Positions 1 through 8,927 of a DNA stretch of 15,503 bases are shown here, in pieces (position 1 is the stretch's first letter; each line of letters begins with the position of its first letter). Below the pieces are notes generated by a model, which saw only the letters and a program-made list of their open reading frames with translations, did no database searches and was not told where the DNA came from. Origin of the DNA: JBPEWY01 sp052032225 (GTDB lineage: Bacteria > Bacteroidota > Bacteroidia > Flavobacteriales > Flavobacteriaceae). The position numbers were made by a program, and so were the translations under genes. The stretch covers positions 1 to 15,503 of the forward strand of contig JBPEWY010000080.1 in assembly GCA_052032225.1 (NCBI GenBank), given 5' to 3'.

Positions 1-546
1 GTATAATAAAGCATCAATCACAGTATTTCCGGTAACTAGTATATTGTTCTCTGCTTTATTTTCTTTTATTAAGTTGTTTTTTGATGTTGGTGTTGGTGCA
101 AAATGATAATTTGAAAGTACTCCTGTTACAGTTCGGTTCATCTCTTCAGGAAAAGGAGCCTGAAAATTATATGTTCTTAACCCGGCTTCTACATGACATA
201 TTTTTACTCCACAATAAAAAGCCGCTAAAGAAGCAGCCATTGTTGTAGTTGTATCTCCATGAACATAAACCAAATCTGGTTTAAACTCTTCATAAACACT
301 CTTAAGGCTTGTTATAATATCTGCTGTTAAAGAGTGTAAGTTTTGATTAGGTTTCATTAAGTTGAGATCATAATCAGGTTCTATTTCAAAAAAAGACAGA
401 ACTTGATCTAACATTTCTCTATGTTGTGCAGTAATACAAACCTTGGTTTCGAATATATTTTGCTCTTTCTCAAACTCTTTAACAAGAGGAGCCATTTTAA
501 TTGCCTCAGGGCGCGTGCCAAAAACTATTAAGTTCCTGATCTTCAT
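1..546 (-). CDS. wecB: UDP-N-acetylglucosamine 2-epimerase (non-hydrolysing), N-terminal part, runs off the left edge
   Basis: The reverse strand from the ATG at 544-546 reads an open frame of 182 codons up to the window edge, about half of the usual 370-380 residues. It starts MKIRNLIVFGTRPEAIKMAP, the hallmark start of WecB/MnaA enzymes. It continues with VHGDTTTT, HVEAGLRT, an MNR segment and VTGNTVIDAL, all conserved in the UDP-GlcNAc/UDP-ManNAc epimerase fold (GT-B). The family interconverts UDP-GlcNAc and UDP-ManNAc in the cytoplasm to feed capsule, O-antigen or teichoic-type polymers. The gene lies 80 bases downstream of rmlD on the same strand but has its own promoter-like sequence, so it may be expressed separately from the rhamnose genes. 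The truncation is only the window boundary. Identity is very likely; the polymer served is unknown. Confidence 0.95.
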   Translation of the reverse strand, partial: MKIRNLIVFGTRPEAIKMAPLVKEFEKEQNIFETKVCITAQHREMLDQVLSFFEIEPDYDLNLMKPNQNLHSLTADIITSLKSVYEEFKPDLVYVHGDTTTTMAASLAAFYCGVKICHVEAGLRTYNFQAPFPEEMNRTVTGVLSNYHFAPTPTSKNNLIKENKAENNILVTGNTVIDALLY

Positions 547-565
547 CTGAACTAAGAAATTTGGA

Positions 566-595
566 CAAAAGTACGATAATTCCTTATCCTCACAA
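566..595 (-). promoter_or_regulatory. Bacteroidota-type promoter of wecB
   Basis: On the minus strand a TTG (593-595) is followed by a 19-base spacer and TACTTTTG (566-573), an exact match to the -7 consensus TAnnTTTG. The wecB ATG lies 19 bases further on. Spacing and sequence fit the TTG-N(17-23)-TAnnTTTG pattern known from Flavobacterium and Bacteroides. This predicts that wecB, and probably the genes beyond the window, can be transcribed independently of rmlD. Confidence 0.7.
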
Positions 596-626
596 TAAAT
601 AACAGATAAAGATTAAATGCTACTGC

Positions 627-1391
627 TTATCTTAAAACAGAATATTTGGGTCGCTTAGCTTTTGTAATTATTTCTTTAGGGTTTACCTCTACTTTTAAGC
701 TGTTTTGGGCAACAATTTTTTTAGCAAAATCAAACCAAGTCATTACCTCATCATCAGAGAAATGATACATGCCATAAGGCGCTTGTTCATTAATTAACGA
801 CAGTAAAAAATAAGCTACATTAACGGTATTGGTCGGGCATCCTGTTTGACTATCTGTAACGTAAAGAACTTTTTCTTTTTTTGCTTTTTCTATAATGGTT
901 TTGTAAAAGTTTTTTCCGAAAGTTTCATGGTATAGCCATGATGTCCTTACAATGTAATATTGCGTTAATAACTCTTTAATATATTGCTCTCCTTTTAGTT
1001 TAGATTTTCCGTACTGGTTTACAGGGTTAGGCACATCTGCAATAGTGTAAGGTGCTTTTTTCTCACCATCAAACACATAATCTGTAGATATTTGAATAAG
1101 CACACAGCCCATTTGAGCACAGTTTTCCGCTAAATACTTAACGCCCTCTGCGTTTATTAAAAAAGCTTTTTTGGGTTCTGTCTCTGCTTGCTCTACGTTG
1201 GTGTAAGCTGCGCAGTTAATGCAGTAATCCGGTTGATGTTTTTTAAAAGTGTTTTTTAATTGGGATTGATTGGTAATATCTAGGTCTGACTTGCTTAAAA
1301 AAATAAATTCATGCTGACTATATTCTCCAGCAATACTTTGCAGGCTCTTTCCTAACTGACCATTAGCACCGGTTACTAAAATTTTAGCCAT
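627..1391 (-). CDS. rmlD: dTDP-4-dehydrorhamnose reductase, C-terminally short
   Basis: Last step of dTDP-L-rhamnose synthesis: NAD(P)H-dependent reduction of dTDP-4-keto-L-rhamnose, in the cytoplasm. This is a short-chain dehydrogenase fold with a GANGQLG nucleotide-binding loop at residues 8-14, TDYVFDG at 103-109, and the catalytic pair Y127/K131 in YGKSK. The ATG overlaps the end of rmlC by 8 bases, so translation is probably coupled. The protein is 254 residues, whereas RmlD proteins are usually about 285-300. It follows the family up to RPKYSVL (247-253), then ends with Arg and a stop where relatives continue with roughly 30 residues of helix. I read the downstream bases in the same frame and saw no continuation. 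Catalytic residues are intact, so activity may be retained, but the missing tail is odd. The rmlD identity is firm. Confidence 0.95.
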   Translation of the reverse strand: MAKILVTGANGQLGKSLQSIAGEYSQHEFIFLSKSDLDITNQSQLKNTFKKHQPDYCINCAAYTNVEQAETEPKKAFLINAEGVKYLAENCAQMGCVLIQISTDYVFDGEKKAPYTIADVPNPVNQYGKSKLKGEQYIKELLTQYYIVRTSWLYHETFGKNFYKTIIEKAKKEKVLYVTDSQTGCPTNTVNVAYFLLSLINEQAPYGMYHFSDDEVMTWFDFAKKIVAQNSLKVEVNPKEIITKAKRPKYSVLR

Positions 1392-1934
1392 ACTGCTGTA
1401 GAAATTGTTGTAGTGAGGGTAAGTTTTTATCTTTTTCTGAAATAATATATTCTGATGGATTGCCGGGCCATTCTATATTTAATTCTGCATCATCAAAACG
1501 AATTCCGGTATCTGATTCTTTATGATAAAAAGCATCACATTTATAGCTAACAATTGTGTTTTCTTGTAATGCTAAAAACCCGTGAGCACATCCTTTAGGA
1601 ATAAAAATTTGATTATTGGTAACATCATCTAATACTACCGTTATGTGTTTACCAAATGTTTTAGACTCCTTTCTAAGATCTACACACACATCAAACACTT
1701 TACCTTTTACAGCTCTTACTAGTTTACTTTGTGCGTGGATCCCTATCTGTAAATGAAGGCCTCTAAGCACATTTTTTTTGGAAAATGATTGGTTGTCCTG
1801 TACAAACTTAATAGAGAGCCCTGTTGCGCTTAAAAATGTTTTCTCATTAAACGATTCAAAGAAATAACCTCTATCATCTTTAAAAACTTCAGGCTTAACA
1901 ATAAAACATCCATCTATTATTGTTGGCTCTATTC

Positions 1935-1938
<4 letters not shown>
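1384..1938 (-). CDS. rmlC: dTDP-4-dehydrorhamnose 3,5-epimerase
   Basis: Third enzyme of dTDP-L-rhamnose synthesis; epimerises C3 and C5 of dTDP-4-keto-6-deoxyglucose. At 184 residues it has the normal family length. Family landmarks in order: FKDDRGYFFESF (19-30), the QDNQSFS segment (47-53), RGLHLQ with the expected catalytic base H62 (59-64), the PKGCAHGFLAL barrel strand (114-124), SYKCDAFY (131-138) and a D-rich segment before IEWPG (155-159). This is the cupin jelly-roll pattern of RmlC. Its ATG shares four bases with the stop of rmlA, and its end overlaps rmlD, so it is an internal gene of the tightly packed rmlBACD run. Nothing looks damaged. Confidence 0.97.
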
Positions 1939-2788
<850 letters not shown>

Positions 2789-2792
<4 letters not shown>

Positions 2793-3805
2793 TTTTTATT
2801 GCTGTATTTTTTTAAATACCAATGTACTGTTTTTTCTAACCCTTCGTTAAAGTTTACCGTAGGTTTCCAACCTAATTCTGATTGAATTTTAGAAGCGTCT
2901 ATGGCATACCTGAAATCATGCCCGGGCCTGTCTTGTACAAACGTTATTTGGTCTGAATAACTTCCTGACGGTTTTGGTTTAATTTCATCTAAAATACTAC
3001 AAACTTTTTTGGCGATGGTTAGATTTGGTATTTCATTGTTTGCTCCAACAACATAGGTTTCTCCTGATTTGCCTTTGTTAAAAATAAGATCAATCGCCCT
3101 ACAATGGTCTTCAACAAAAAGCCAATCTCTAACATTGGTTCCTTTTCCATAAATAGGGATTTCATTCCCTAATAACGCATTCCTGATTATTGTTGGTATT
3201 AATTTTTCGTCATGTTGTTTTGGACCATAATTGTTAGAGCAGTTAGATGTAACCACATTAAGCTTGTAGGTGTGATAATAGCTTCTTACTAAAAAATCTG
3301 AACCTGCTTTGGTTGCACTGTAAGGGCTGTTTGGAGCATACGGTGTTTGCTCGTTAAAATAACCTTCAGGGCCAAGAGAACCATACACCTCGTCTGTACT
3401 AATATGATGAAATCTGGCGTCTTGGTAGTTTTGTTTATACGCTCCGGGACCTTTTAACCAATTGTTTCTTGCTGCTTCCAGAAGATTAAATGTTCCTAAC
3501 AAGTTTGTATTTACAAAAGAGTTAGGATTTGCAATAGAATTATCTACATGAGATTCTGCTGCAAAATGAATAACCGCATTAATGGTATACTCTTTAAATA
3601 TTTTGTTTACTAATTGAGCGTCACAAATATCACCTTTTACAAAGGTATAATTACTGTTGCCGGCTACTTCGGTGAGATTATCTAAACTACCGGCATAAGT
3701 AAGTTTATCTATATTCACTATATGAACCTCCGGATGCTTTTGTAAGTAGTATGCAATAAAATTACTACCTATAAACCCGGCTCCTCCTGTAACTAAAAGG
3801 TTCAT
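2789..3805 (-). CDS. rmlB: dTDP-glucose 4,6-dehydratase
   Basis: Second enzyme of the pathway: converts dTDP-glucose to dTDP-4-keto-6-deoxyglucose with bound NAD. An extended SDR enzyme of 338 residues (normal length). It has VTGGAGFIGSNF at the N terminus for NAD binding, HFAAESHVDNSI (80-91), the catalytic TDE triplet at 137-139 in STDEVYGS, and Y162/K166 in YSATK. NCSNNYGP and the RDWLFVEDHCRA stretch complete the dehydratase signature. It starts 3 bases after the stop of the Wzz-like gene. It is therefore the first rhamnose gene in an apparent transcription unit that begins with the 562-residue protein at 4819-6507. The product is also a branch point to other 6-deoxy sugars, but rmlC and rmlD alongside point to rhamnose. 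Confidence 0.97.
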
Positions 3806-3808
3806 TTT

Positions 3809-4813
3809 TTAACTATTTGCAAATTCTCTTGCAGTTGAAAATAAGTATTTTAAGAAGAAGAAGACTGAAACTGTTATAATTAAAAATAGGGGTGCTTGTA
3901 TAACCTTTTTCTTTAACAACCTTTTTTTAACTAAAGCAACCTCATCTTTTTTAACCACTTTCAGCACTTCATTTTTTATTTTTAAATTTTCTTCAAGCCT
4001 TTGTTGCTCTTCTAAAAGGCTTGTTTTTTGTAAAATTATATTAGCAACATCCGGCTCTTGTCCCTCGCTATAAAGGGTAAATTCTTTACGGGCACTTAAC
4101 GCTATGTCTGACTCTTTATTTAAGCTCTCTAAATAACTGTCAATTAGCGCAATAGATTTTTTGTTTTGTTCTATTCTGTATTTTAGGTTCTCTGCTCTTA
4201 TTTGGCCAAGCTCTTTATAGTATTCACTGTCTTTTAAATATTCCAGTAAGTTTACCGTAATTTCCTCTGCATTGGTACTATCTTTAAACTCTACAATAAG
4301 TTTATGTTTAGAGTAAAACTGCACGTAAGCAGGATCGTTTAATATTTTATCGTCTATGCTTTTTAAGTTATCTCCTAAAATAGCTTTGGCCGCATCATTG
4401 TTTATATTGCTTAAAAAGTCTGATGTATTAATTATTGGCGTAACTTTAATTTCTTTAATGTTATCCCATTGCTCTTGGGTTATGTTAACTTCAGGAATCG
4501 GGTTTTTTCTATCTACCGCTTCAACTAACTCTTTAACATTATCATAAAAATAACTAACGCTTCCAAAATTTGGCTCAACAATAACTTCTTGCTTATAAGA
4601 GGTAGGATTATCTAAAATCACATAATCAATTACATACCCCAAGCCTAAACCAACAACAAACAACCCAACAAAAAGCATCCATTTTTGTTTATAAAAATCA
4701 ACCGCTTTAAAAATTAAGCGTAAGACCTTTTTAAAAAAGTTGCCAATCAAATTAAAAACTTCTCTTAAGTCTATTTCGTCTGATGTGTTATTTAGTTGAG
4801 GTTGATTGCTCAT
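3809..4813 (-). CDS. Wzz-like polysaccharide chain-length determinant / co-polymerase
   Basis: The 334-residue protein has the two-membrane-helix layout of polysaccharide co-polymerases. Residues 45-67 form the first hydrophobic helix (GLFVVGLGLGYVIDYVI) and residues 307-325 the second (PLFLIITVSVFFFLKYLF). Between them lies a roughly 240-residue periplasmic region whose second half is charged and probably coiled-coil (about 200-300: KYRIEQNKKSIALIDSYLES, then a Glu/Lys-rich stretch). No cytoplasmic tyrosine-kinase domain follows the last helix, so it resembles O-antigen Wzz rather than a BY-kinase fusion. The N-terminal 44 residues are cytoplasmic by this model. It sits 5 bases after the 562-residue gene and 3 bases before rmlB, which supports a role in setting the length of a rhamnose-containing glycan. 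Sequence similarity to classical Wzz is low by eye, so the call rests on topology, coiled coil and context. Confidence 0.75.
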   Translation of the reverse strand: MSNQPQLNNTSDEIDLREVFNLIGNFFKKVLRLIFKAVDFYKQKWMLFVGLFVVGLGLGYVIDYVILDNPTSYKQEVIVEPNFGSVSYFYDNVKELVEAVDRKNPIPEVNITQEQWDNIKEIKVTPIINTSDFLSNINNDAAKAILGDNLKSIDDKILNDPAYVQFYSKHKLIVEFKDSTNAEEITVNLLEYLKDSEYYKELGQIRAENLKYRIEQNKKSIALIDSYLESLNKESDIALSARKEFTLYSEGQEPDVANIILQKTSLLEEQQRLEENLKIKNEVLKVVKKDEVALVKKRLLKKKVIQAPLFLIITVSVFFFLKYLFSTAREFANS

Positions 4814-4818
4814 AGCTT

Positions 4819-6507
4819 TTAGTAATTAAAAATGTAATGTAAAATTTTGTCGGTTATTAAATATGTTGGTTTAACTCCGGTGGTTCCTAAACCTCCAGAG
4901 GCTAACGTGCTTCCGGTTTCTAACGGATTATCTGATGCATAGTACGCATATAAAACCTTAACATCTTCGCGAATACTTTTACGTATTTTAGATGCTGATT
5001 GGATGGCTTTTTGGTAATGTGCTCCTTCCATTTCTAATCCGATTACATTCCAGGTAGATTCATTAAAGAATTTTAGCAAGTCTCTGTTCTGTAATGATGT
5101 TCCCAATACTGTTACCATAGAGCCTTCAAAAACTTTGAGCCCATGCCCTTCAAAATCTTCTTTATGCAGTTCGTTTTTAAACGGATAGTTATCTGCTGTT
5201 CCTTCAAAAATATGAGCATTCGGAATCATTAAGTCTCCTTTGTCTCCTTCTAAAATACCGGCTTTCCCCATAATTGAGATTGAGGCTACGTTTAAAAACT
5301 CCGGCTTCTTGCCATTGTCTTTATAGGGTTTTAAAAGCTCGTCTATAGTTTCATACGCTTGCTCACCAAACGCATAATCCATTACAAAAATTACGGGCTT
5401 TTCATCTTCTTTTTTATCTGTAGCAAATTTGTAGGGTATTGGCACATTAATTTTAGCTGTATCAAAAATCTGAACATCTATATTTGTTCCCGAAACGTCT
5501 TCTAACGCAATCATTCCGTTTTTTAGGGCTAGCGTGGTTACTTTTTTACGCAACGCATCGTTTTCGGGTTTACTTAATGCTACAAATATGTCGAAATCCG
5601 ACTTGCCTTTAAACTCTTTCTCTAACGCTTTGCGTGCAAAAAGAGAGTTCATTACACTGTGCATGTTTGCACTAATTATGTGTATAGGCCTATTTAAAAG
5701 TTTATGTTTTTTGAGTGTTTTTTTAATGTTATTTGCCCAAATTTCACCATGAATATGATGTCCTAAGCGCTCTCTTAATACCGGACTAAAAGTAATGGTA
5801 CGTTTTTTACCTTGTACCTCTTCTTCTATGGCTAGTTTTCCTAACCAATACACAATGTGTAAAAAACGTTCAGGCTGTTTTTTGGTAGCAAAAAATGTGT
5901 AAACAGATTGTATTTCTTCGAAAGTTCTTCCTAAAATACCGGCAACATGAATCATAGCCAACTCGCGCTCTTGTAAGGTAAGTTTTGGCTTTTTAACTAC
6001 TTCGGCTAAATATTTCCAGTCTCGAGTTGTTTCTCCGCTATCAGAAATTAGTACGCGATTGCTAATTTTTTGAGACTCTATAAATAAAAATGTTAAGTGC
6101 GTTAAAATATCGTATATATCTGAGCGCCCTCGGGTAATTTCAATATTCATTTGCTCTTTATCTACCCTGTAGCAGTTTCGCCTTCTTTTGGGCGGAACAA
6201 TAGGAGTAAAGTGCGATTTTTTATAGCCTTCGTCTGAAATTAAATTTATATACCTGCATTGCTCTATGCCTTCAGGAAGCCTGTCTAACACATACATTAA
6301 ACCATTTAGCTCTGCTTTTTCTTCAGCTACAGAACCATAAATTTCCGGTCTTAATTGTAATAATGATTGTCTGAGTGTCTCTCCAGAAACACCCATAGGT
6401 TTGTAAAATCCTCTGTTAAATAAATGGCGCATTGTAATGTACATGCGCTCTATGGCATTGGTAGATTCTTGTGCTCTTGTTCTTCCTTTATGCGTTTGTT
6501 TACTCAT
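4819..6507 (-). CDS. DUF6909-like protein with a nucleosidase/nucleoside-phosphorylase-like C-terminal region
   Basis: A 562-residue soluble protein with no signal peptide or membrane helix. I believe it belongs to the uncharacterised Bacteroidota family DUF6909 (recalled, not searched). The basic N terminus (KQTHKGRTRAQ) is followed by a mostly helical region to about 270. Residues 275-350 look like alternating strands and helices, with IHIISANMHSVMNSLFARK at 275-293. From about 370 the pattern resembles the purine/uridine phosphorylase and nucleosidase superfamily: SIMGKAGIL then GDLMIPNAHIFEG (411-436), GLEMEGAHY (490-498), and YASDNP (523-528). The latter two correspond in style to the ribose-binding EMEx and catalytic SD segments of MTA/SAH nucleosidase and AMP nucleosidase. 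It is the first gene of the unit leading into the Wzz-like and rml genes, with a -7 box just upstream. The substrate is unknown and the enzyme role is inference. Confidence 0.6.
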   Translation of the reverse strand: MSKQTHKGRTRAQESTNAIERMYITMRHLFNRGFYKPMGVSGETLRQSLLQLRPEIYGSVAEEKAELNGLMYVLDRLPEGIEQCRYINLISDEGYKKSHFTPIVPPKRRRNCYRVDKEQMNIEITRGRSDIYDILTHLTFLFIESQKISNRVLISDSGETTRDWKYLAEVVKKPKLTLQERELAMIHVAGILGRTFEEIQSVYTFFATKKQPERFLHIVYWLGKLAIEEEVQGKKRTITFSPVLRERLGHHIHGEIWANNIKKTLKKHKLLNRPIHIISANMHSVMNSLFARKALEKEFKGKSDFDIFVALSKPENDALRKKVTTLALKNGMIALEDVSGTNIDVQIFDTAKINVPIPYKFATDKKEDEKPVIFVMDYAFGEQAYETIDELLKPYKDNGKKPEFLNVASISIMGKAGILEGDKGDLMIPNAHIFEGTADNYPFKNELHKEDFEGHGLKVFEGSMVTVLGTSLQNRDLLKFFNESTWNVIGLEMEGAHYQKAIQSASKIRKSIREDVKVLYAYYASDNPLETGSTLASGGLGTTGVKPTYLITDKILHYIFNY

Positions 6508-6523
6508 ATATTATTTTAACCTG

Positions 6524-6531
6524 CAAAGGTA
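6524..6531 (-). promoter_or_regulatory. -7 promoter box ahead of the DUF6909-like gene
   Basis: The minus strand reads TACCTTTG, an exact TAnnTTTG box, ending 16 bases before the ATG at 6505-6507. It lies in the 41-base gap after the GH3 gene. The upstream element is weak: TTG-type triplets are at 12 and 25 bases, neither ideal. This suggests that the polysaccharide unit (4819 down to rmlD) can start here rather than only by read-through from the GH3 gene. Confidence 0.5.
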
Positions 6532-6548
6532 AGCGATTTTTTACAATT

Positions 6549-8045
6549 TTATTTAACAAATGGTTGCAAAGCATCTGCAATAGAACGATCGTTAGCTAAT
6601 CGTTGAATTTTATTCTGACCGCCTAATTTGCCTTTTTGCTTCATAAAATTATGAAAACCTCCCGGTTTTATGCGTGTAATTTTTAAGGTTTGAAGAATTT
6701 TTCCATCAATTAAATCAAAATAATAACTGTTTTGCTCCTGCAATCCCTTATCTATTTTCTTGGCAAAATCAGTTAAATTTTCAGGTTCTTTTTCAAATTC
6801 TATAAACCACTCATGGTATGGGAGCTCTCCTTCCGGAGGATTTACTTGCGGTGCCACGGTAAACTCTGTTACACTTACGTTAGTGTTTTTTATAGCTTGT
6901 TGTAGTGCTTGTTCTACCTCGCTGGCAATTACATGTTCACCAAAAGCAGATATAAAATGCTTTATTCTGCCTGAAACTATTACCCGATACGGTTTTGTTG
7001 ATGTAAACTGCACGGTGTCTCCTACGTTATAACTCCATAATCCGGCAGATGTAGATACAATTAGCACATAGTTTACCCCAACTTCTACATCTTTTATTGT
7101 TATTCTTTTAGGGTTTTCGTTAAAAAACTCATCGGCTTTAATAAACTCATAGAATATCCCTGAATTTAACTGCAGTAGCATTCCGGGCTGTTTTTGAGTG
7201 TCTTGAAAAGCAAAAAACCCTTCGCTTGCCGGAAAAAGCTCTATGCTGTCTACCTTTCTTCCTATTAATTGCTCAAATTTATTTCGGTATGGCTCAAAGT
7301 TTACGCCTCCATAAATAAACAGTTGAAAGTTTTTAAAGAGTTCTCCTATTTTTTGCCCACTTTTTTGCTGTAGTTTTTCAAAATACATTTGTACCCACGA
7401 TGGGATTCCGCTAATAACAGTCATGTTTTCATTAAGGGTCTCTTCTACAATGGCATCAACCTTAGTTTCCCAATCATCTATACAATTGGTTTCCCAACTT
7501 GGTAATCTGTTTTTTTGGAGATATCCGGGTACATAATGCGCAACTATTCCTGAGAGTCTTCCGGTTTTAATACCATTAGTTTCCTGTAAAATTGGGCTTC
7601 CTTGTAAAAAAATCATTTTCCCGTCAACAAAATCAGCATTTCCGGTTTCGGCTATATAACAAAGCATAGCATTGCGGGCTGCTTCAATATGGGTAGGCAT
7701 AGAATCGGCTGTAATAGGAATATATTTTGCCCCCGATGTAGTACCCGAAGTTTTGGCAAAGTATAGTGGCTTTCCGGGCCAAAGCACATTTTCTTCTCCT
7801 TTTTTTATTCGCTCTATGTAAGGCCTTAAGCCCTCATAATCTCTCACAGGAACACGTGCAACAAAATCTGAATACGATTGAATGTTTTTAAAATCGTGAT
7901 CTTTGCCAAAAGCGGTGTTCTGTGCCTTTTTTATAAGCTGTTTAAAAACTCTTTCTTGAGTTTTTACCGGTTTATTGGCCCAAGTGTTAATTTTATTTTG
8001 AGTGACTTTGGCCAGTATTTTTGCTCCGAAAGTTTTTAACGACAT
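6549..8045 (-). CDS. GH3-family acyl-adenylate-forming enzyme
   Basis: The 498-residue protein shows the three ATP/AMP-binding signatures of the GH3 (auxin-responsive promoter) family. Motif 1 is TSGTTSGAKY at 99-108, motif 2 is FPASEG at 270-275, and motif 3 is YNVGD at 338-342. It also has FIYGGVNFEPY (242-252) and SGRIKHFISAFGEHV (357-371), the hinge into the small C-terminal domain. Plant GH3 enzymes adenylate a carboxylic acid and transfer it to an amino acid. Bacterial members have the same fold, but their substrates are mostly unknown. No signal peptide or membrane helix, so it is cytoplasmic. It starts 5 bases after the M23 peptidase stop, so the two are almost certainly co-transcribed. 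Family assignment is firm; the acid and amine substrates cannot be read from sequence. Confidence 0.9.
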   Translation of the reverse strand: MSLKTFGAKILAKVTQNKINTWANKPVKTQERVFKQLIKKAQNTAFGKDHDFKNIQSYSDFVARVPVRDYEGLRPYIERIKKGEENVLWPGKPLYFAKTSGTTSGAKYIPITADSMPTHIEAARNAMLCYIAETGNADFVDGKMIFLQGSPILQETNGIKTGRLSGIVAHYVPGYLQKNRLPSWETNCIDDWETKVDAIVEETLNENMTVISGIPSWVQMYFEKLQQKSGQKIGELFKNFQLFIYGGVNFEPYRNKFEQLIGRKVDSIELFPASEGFFAFQDTQKQPGMLLQLNSGIFYEFIKADEFFNENPKRITIKDVEVGVNYVLIVSTSAGLWSYNVGDTVQFTSTKPYRVIVSGRIKHFISAFGEHVIASEVEQALQQAIKNTNVSVTEFTVAPQVNPPEGELPYHEWFIEFEKEPENLTDFAKKIDKGLQEQNSYYFDLIDGKILQTLKITRIKPGGFHNFMKQKGKLGGQNKIQRLANDRSIADALQPFVK

Positions 8046-8050
8046 ATGTC

Positions 8051-8920
8051 TTATTCGAATTCTATATAATGTTCTGGATTTATTGGATATCCGTTATTCC
8101 ATAGTTCAAAATGTAAATGCGGTCCCGTTGTGAGCTCTCCTGTATTACCAACGGTAGCAATTACTTCTCCGGCTTTTACAATTGCTCCCTGCTCTGTTGT
8201 AATTGAGCCATTGTGTTTATAAACAGATATTAATCCTGAGGCGTGCTCTATAATTACCACAAATCCGGTTTCGGCTGTCCACTCTGCAAAAATTACCGTA
8301 CCATCTGCAACTGCTTTTACCGGAGTTCCTTTGGGGGCAACCACATCTGTGGCAAAATGCTTTTCTTTAGGATTGTATGTTTGAGAAATGGTTCCTGAAA
8401 CCGGTGTAAATAATACAAAGTTCAGATTCGTGATTTCGCTTTCAAAAAAGCTGTATTTTTCTTCTTGTGCTACTTCTTCTCTTAATAAGGAGTCTTGTTT
8501 GCTGGGTCGTAAATCTACTTCAGACGGATCTAACTTAAACTGCGCGTACAATGAGTCTTTATTTATACTTGTGCTGCTAATTTCTCCTTTTAATACTTTT
8601 TTTATGTTCTCCAGATATTGATTGTTGTAGCGTAAAACATTTACCAAAGAATCTGTTTTAAATGTAAGCTCTGTGGCTTTTCGTTTTAATTCGGTAGATG
8701 AATACCCCGGAATGTATTCTCTAAGCGGGGTGAAAGCAATTAAAATGGTGGTTGCTGCTATTAAAAATATGGCAAAAAGTGTTCCTACTACAAAAACGTT
8801 TAATCGGCTTAATTTAAATGAGAGTTTCTCTTCGTAAGTATCTTCATTTAAAATTACCAGCCTGTATTTATGTAGCAATTTACGTTTTATGCGCTCCCTT
8901 TTCTCTCTCTTTTTTGCCAT
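8051..8920 (-). CDS. M23 (LytM-type) murein endopeptidase, inner-membrane anchored
   Basis: From the chosen start the protein has 289 residues. A short Lys/Arg-rich cytoplasmic segment is followed by one membrane helix (about 42-63, with VVGTLFAIFLIAATTILIAF) and a periplasmic linker. The C-terminal peptidase domain begins near 172. Zinc and catalytic residues of LytM-type enzymes are all present: H188 and D192 in HFATD, H236 in YKHN, and H268/H270 in GPHLHFE. It should therefore be an active peptide-crosslink hydrolase rather than a degenerate regulator. The frame stays open upstream to 8971. I chose the ATG at 8918-8920 (MAKKREKRERIK) because a TATATTTG promoter box at 8928-8935 lies inside that extension and because the basic start fits related proteins. 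An ATG one codon earlier (8921-8923) is equally possible. GH3 follows after 5 bases. Confidence 0.9.
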   Translation of the reverse strand: MAKKREKRERIKRKLLHKYRLVILNEDTYEEKLSFKLSRLNVFVVGTLFAIFLIAATTILIAFTPLREYIPGYSSTELKRKATELTFKTDSLVNVLRYNNQYLENIKKVLKGEISSTSINKDSLYAQFKLDPSEVDLRPSKQDSLLREEVAQEEKYSFFESEITNLNFVLFTPVSGTISQTYNPKEKHFATDVVAPKGTPVKAVADGTVIFAEWTAETGFVVIIEHASGLISVYKHNGSITTEQGAIVKAGEVIATVGNTGELTTGPHLHFELWNNGYPINPEHYIEFE

Positions 8921-8927
8921 CATGGCA

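Noticed and set aside
547..626. Frameshift or pseudogene explanation for the short rmlD
   Set aside because: Reading this stretch by eye, mainly in the rmlD frame, gave no piece resembling the expected RmlD tail, so a simple indel is not supported. I treat it as a truncation or junction instead.
5534..5752. Open frame on the plus strand inside the DUF6909-like gene
   Set aside because: Antisense shadow; low-complexity hydrophobic translation without promoter or terminator.
6760..7032. Open frame on the plus strand inside the GH3 gene
   Set aside because: Antisense to conserved GH3 motif 3 and the hinge region; serine/threonine/cysteine-rich nonsense composition and no independent signals.
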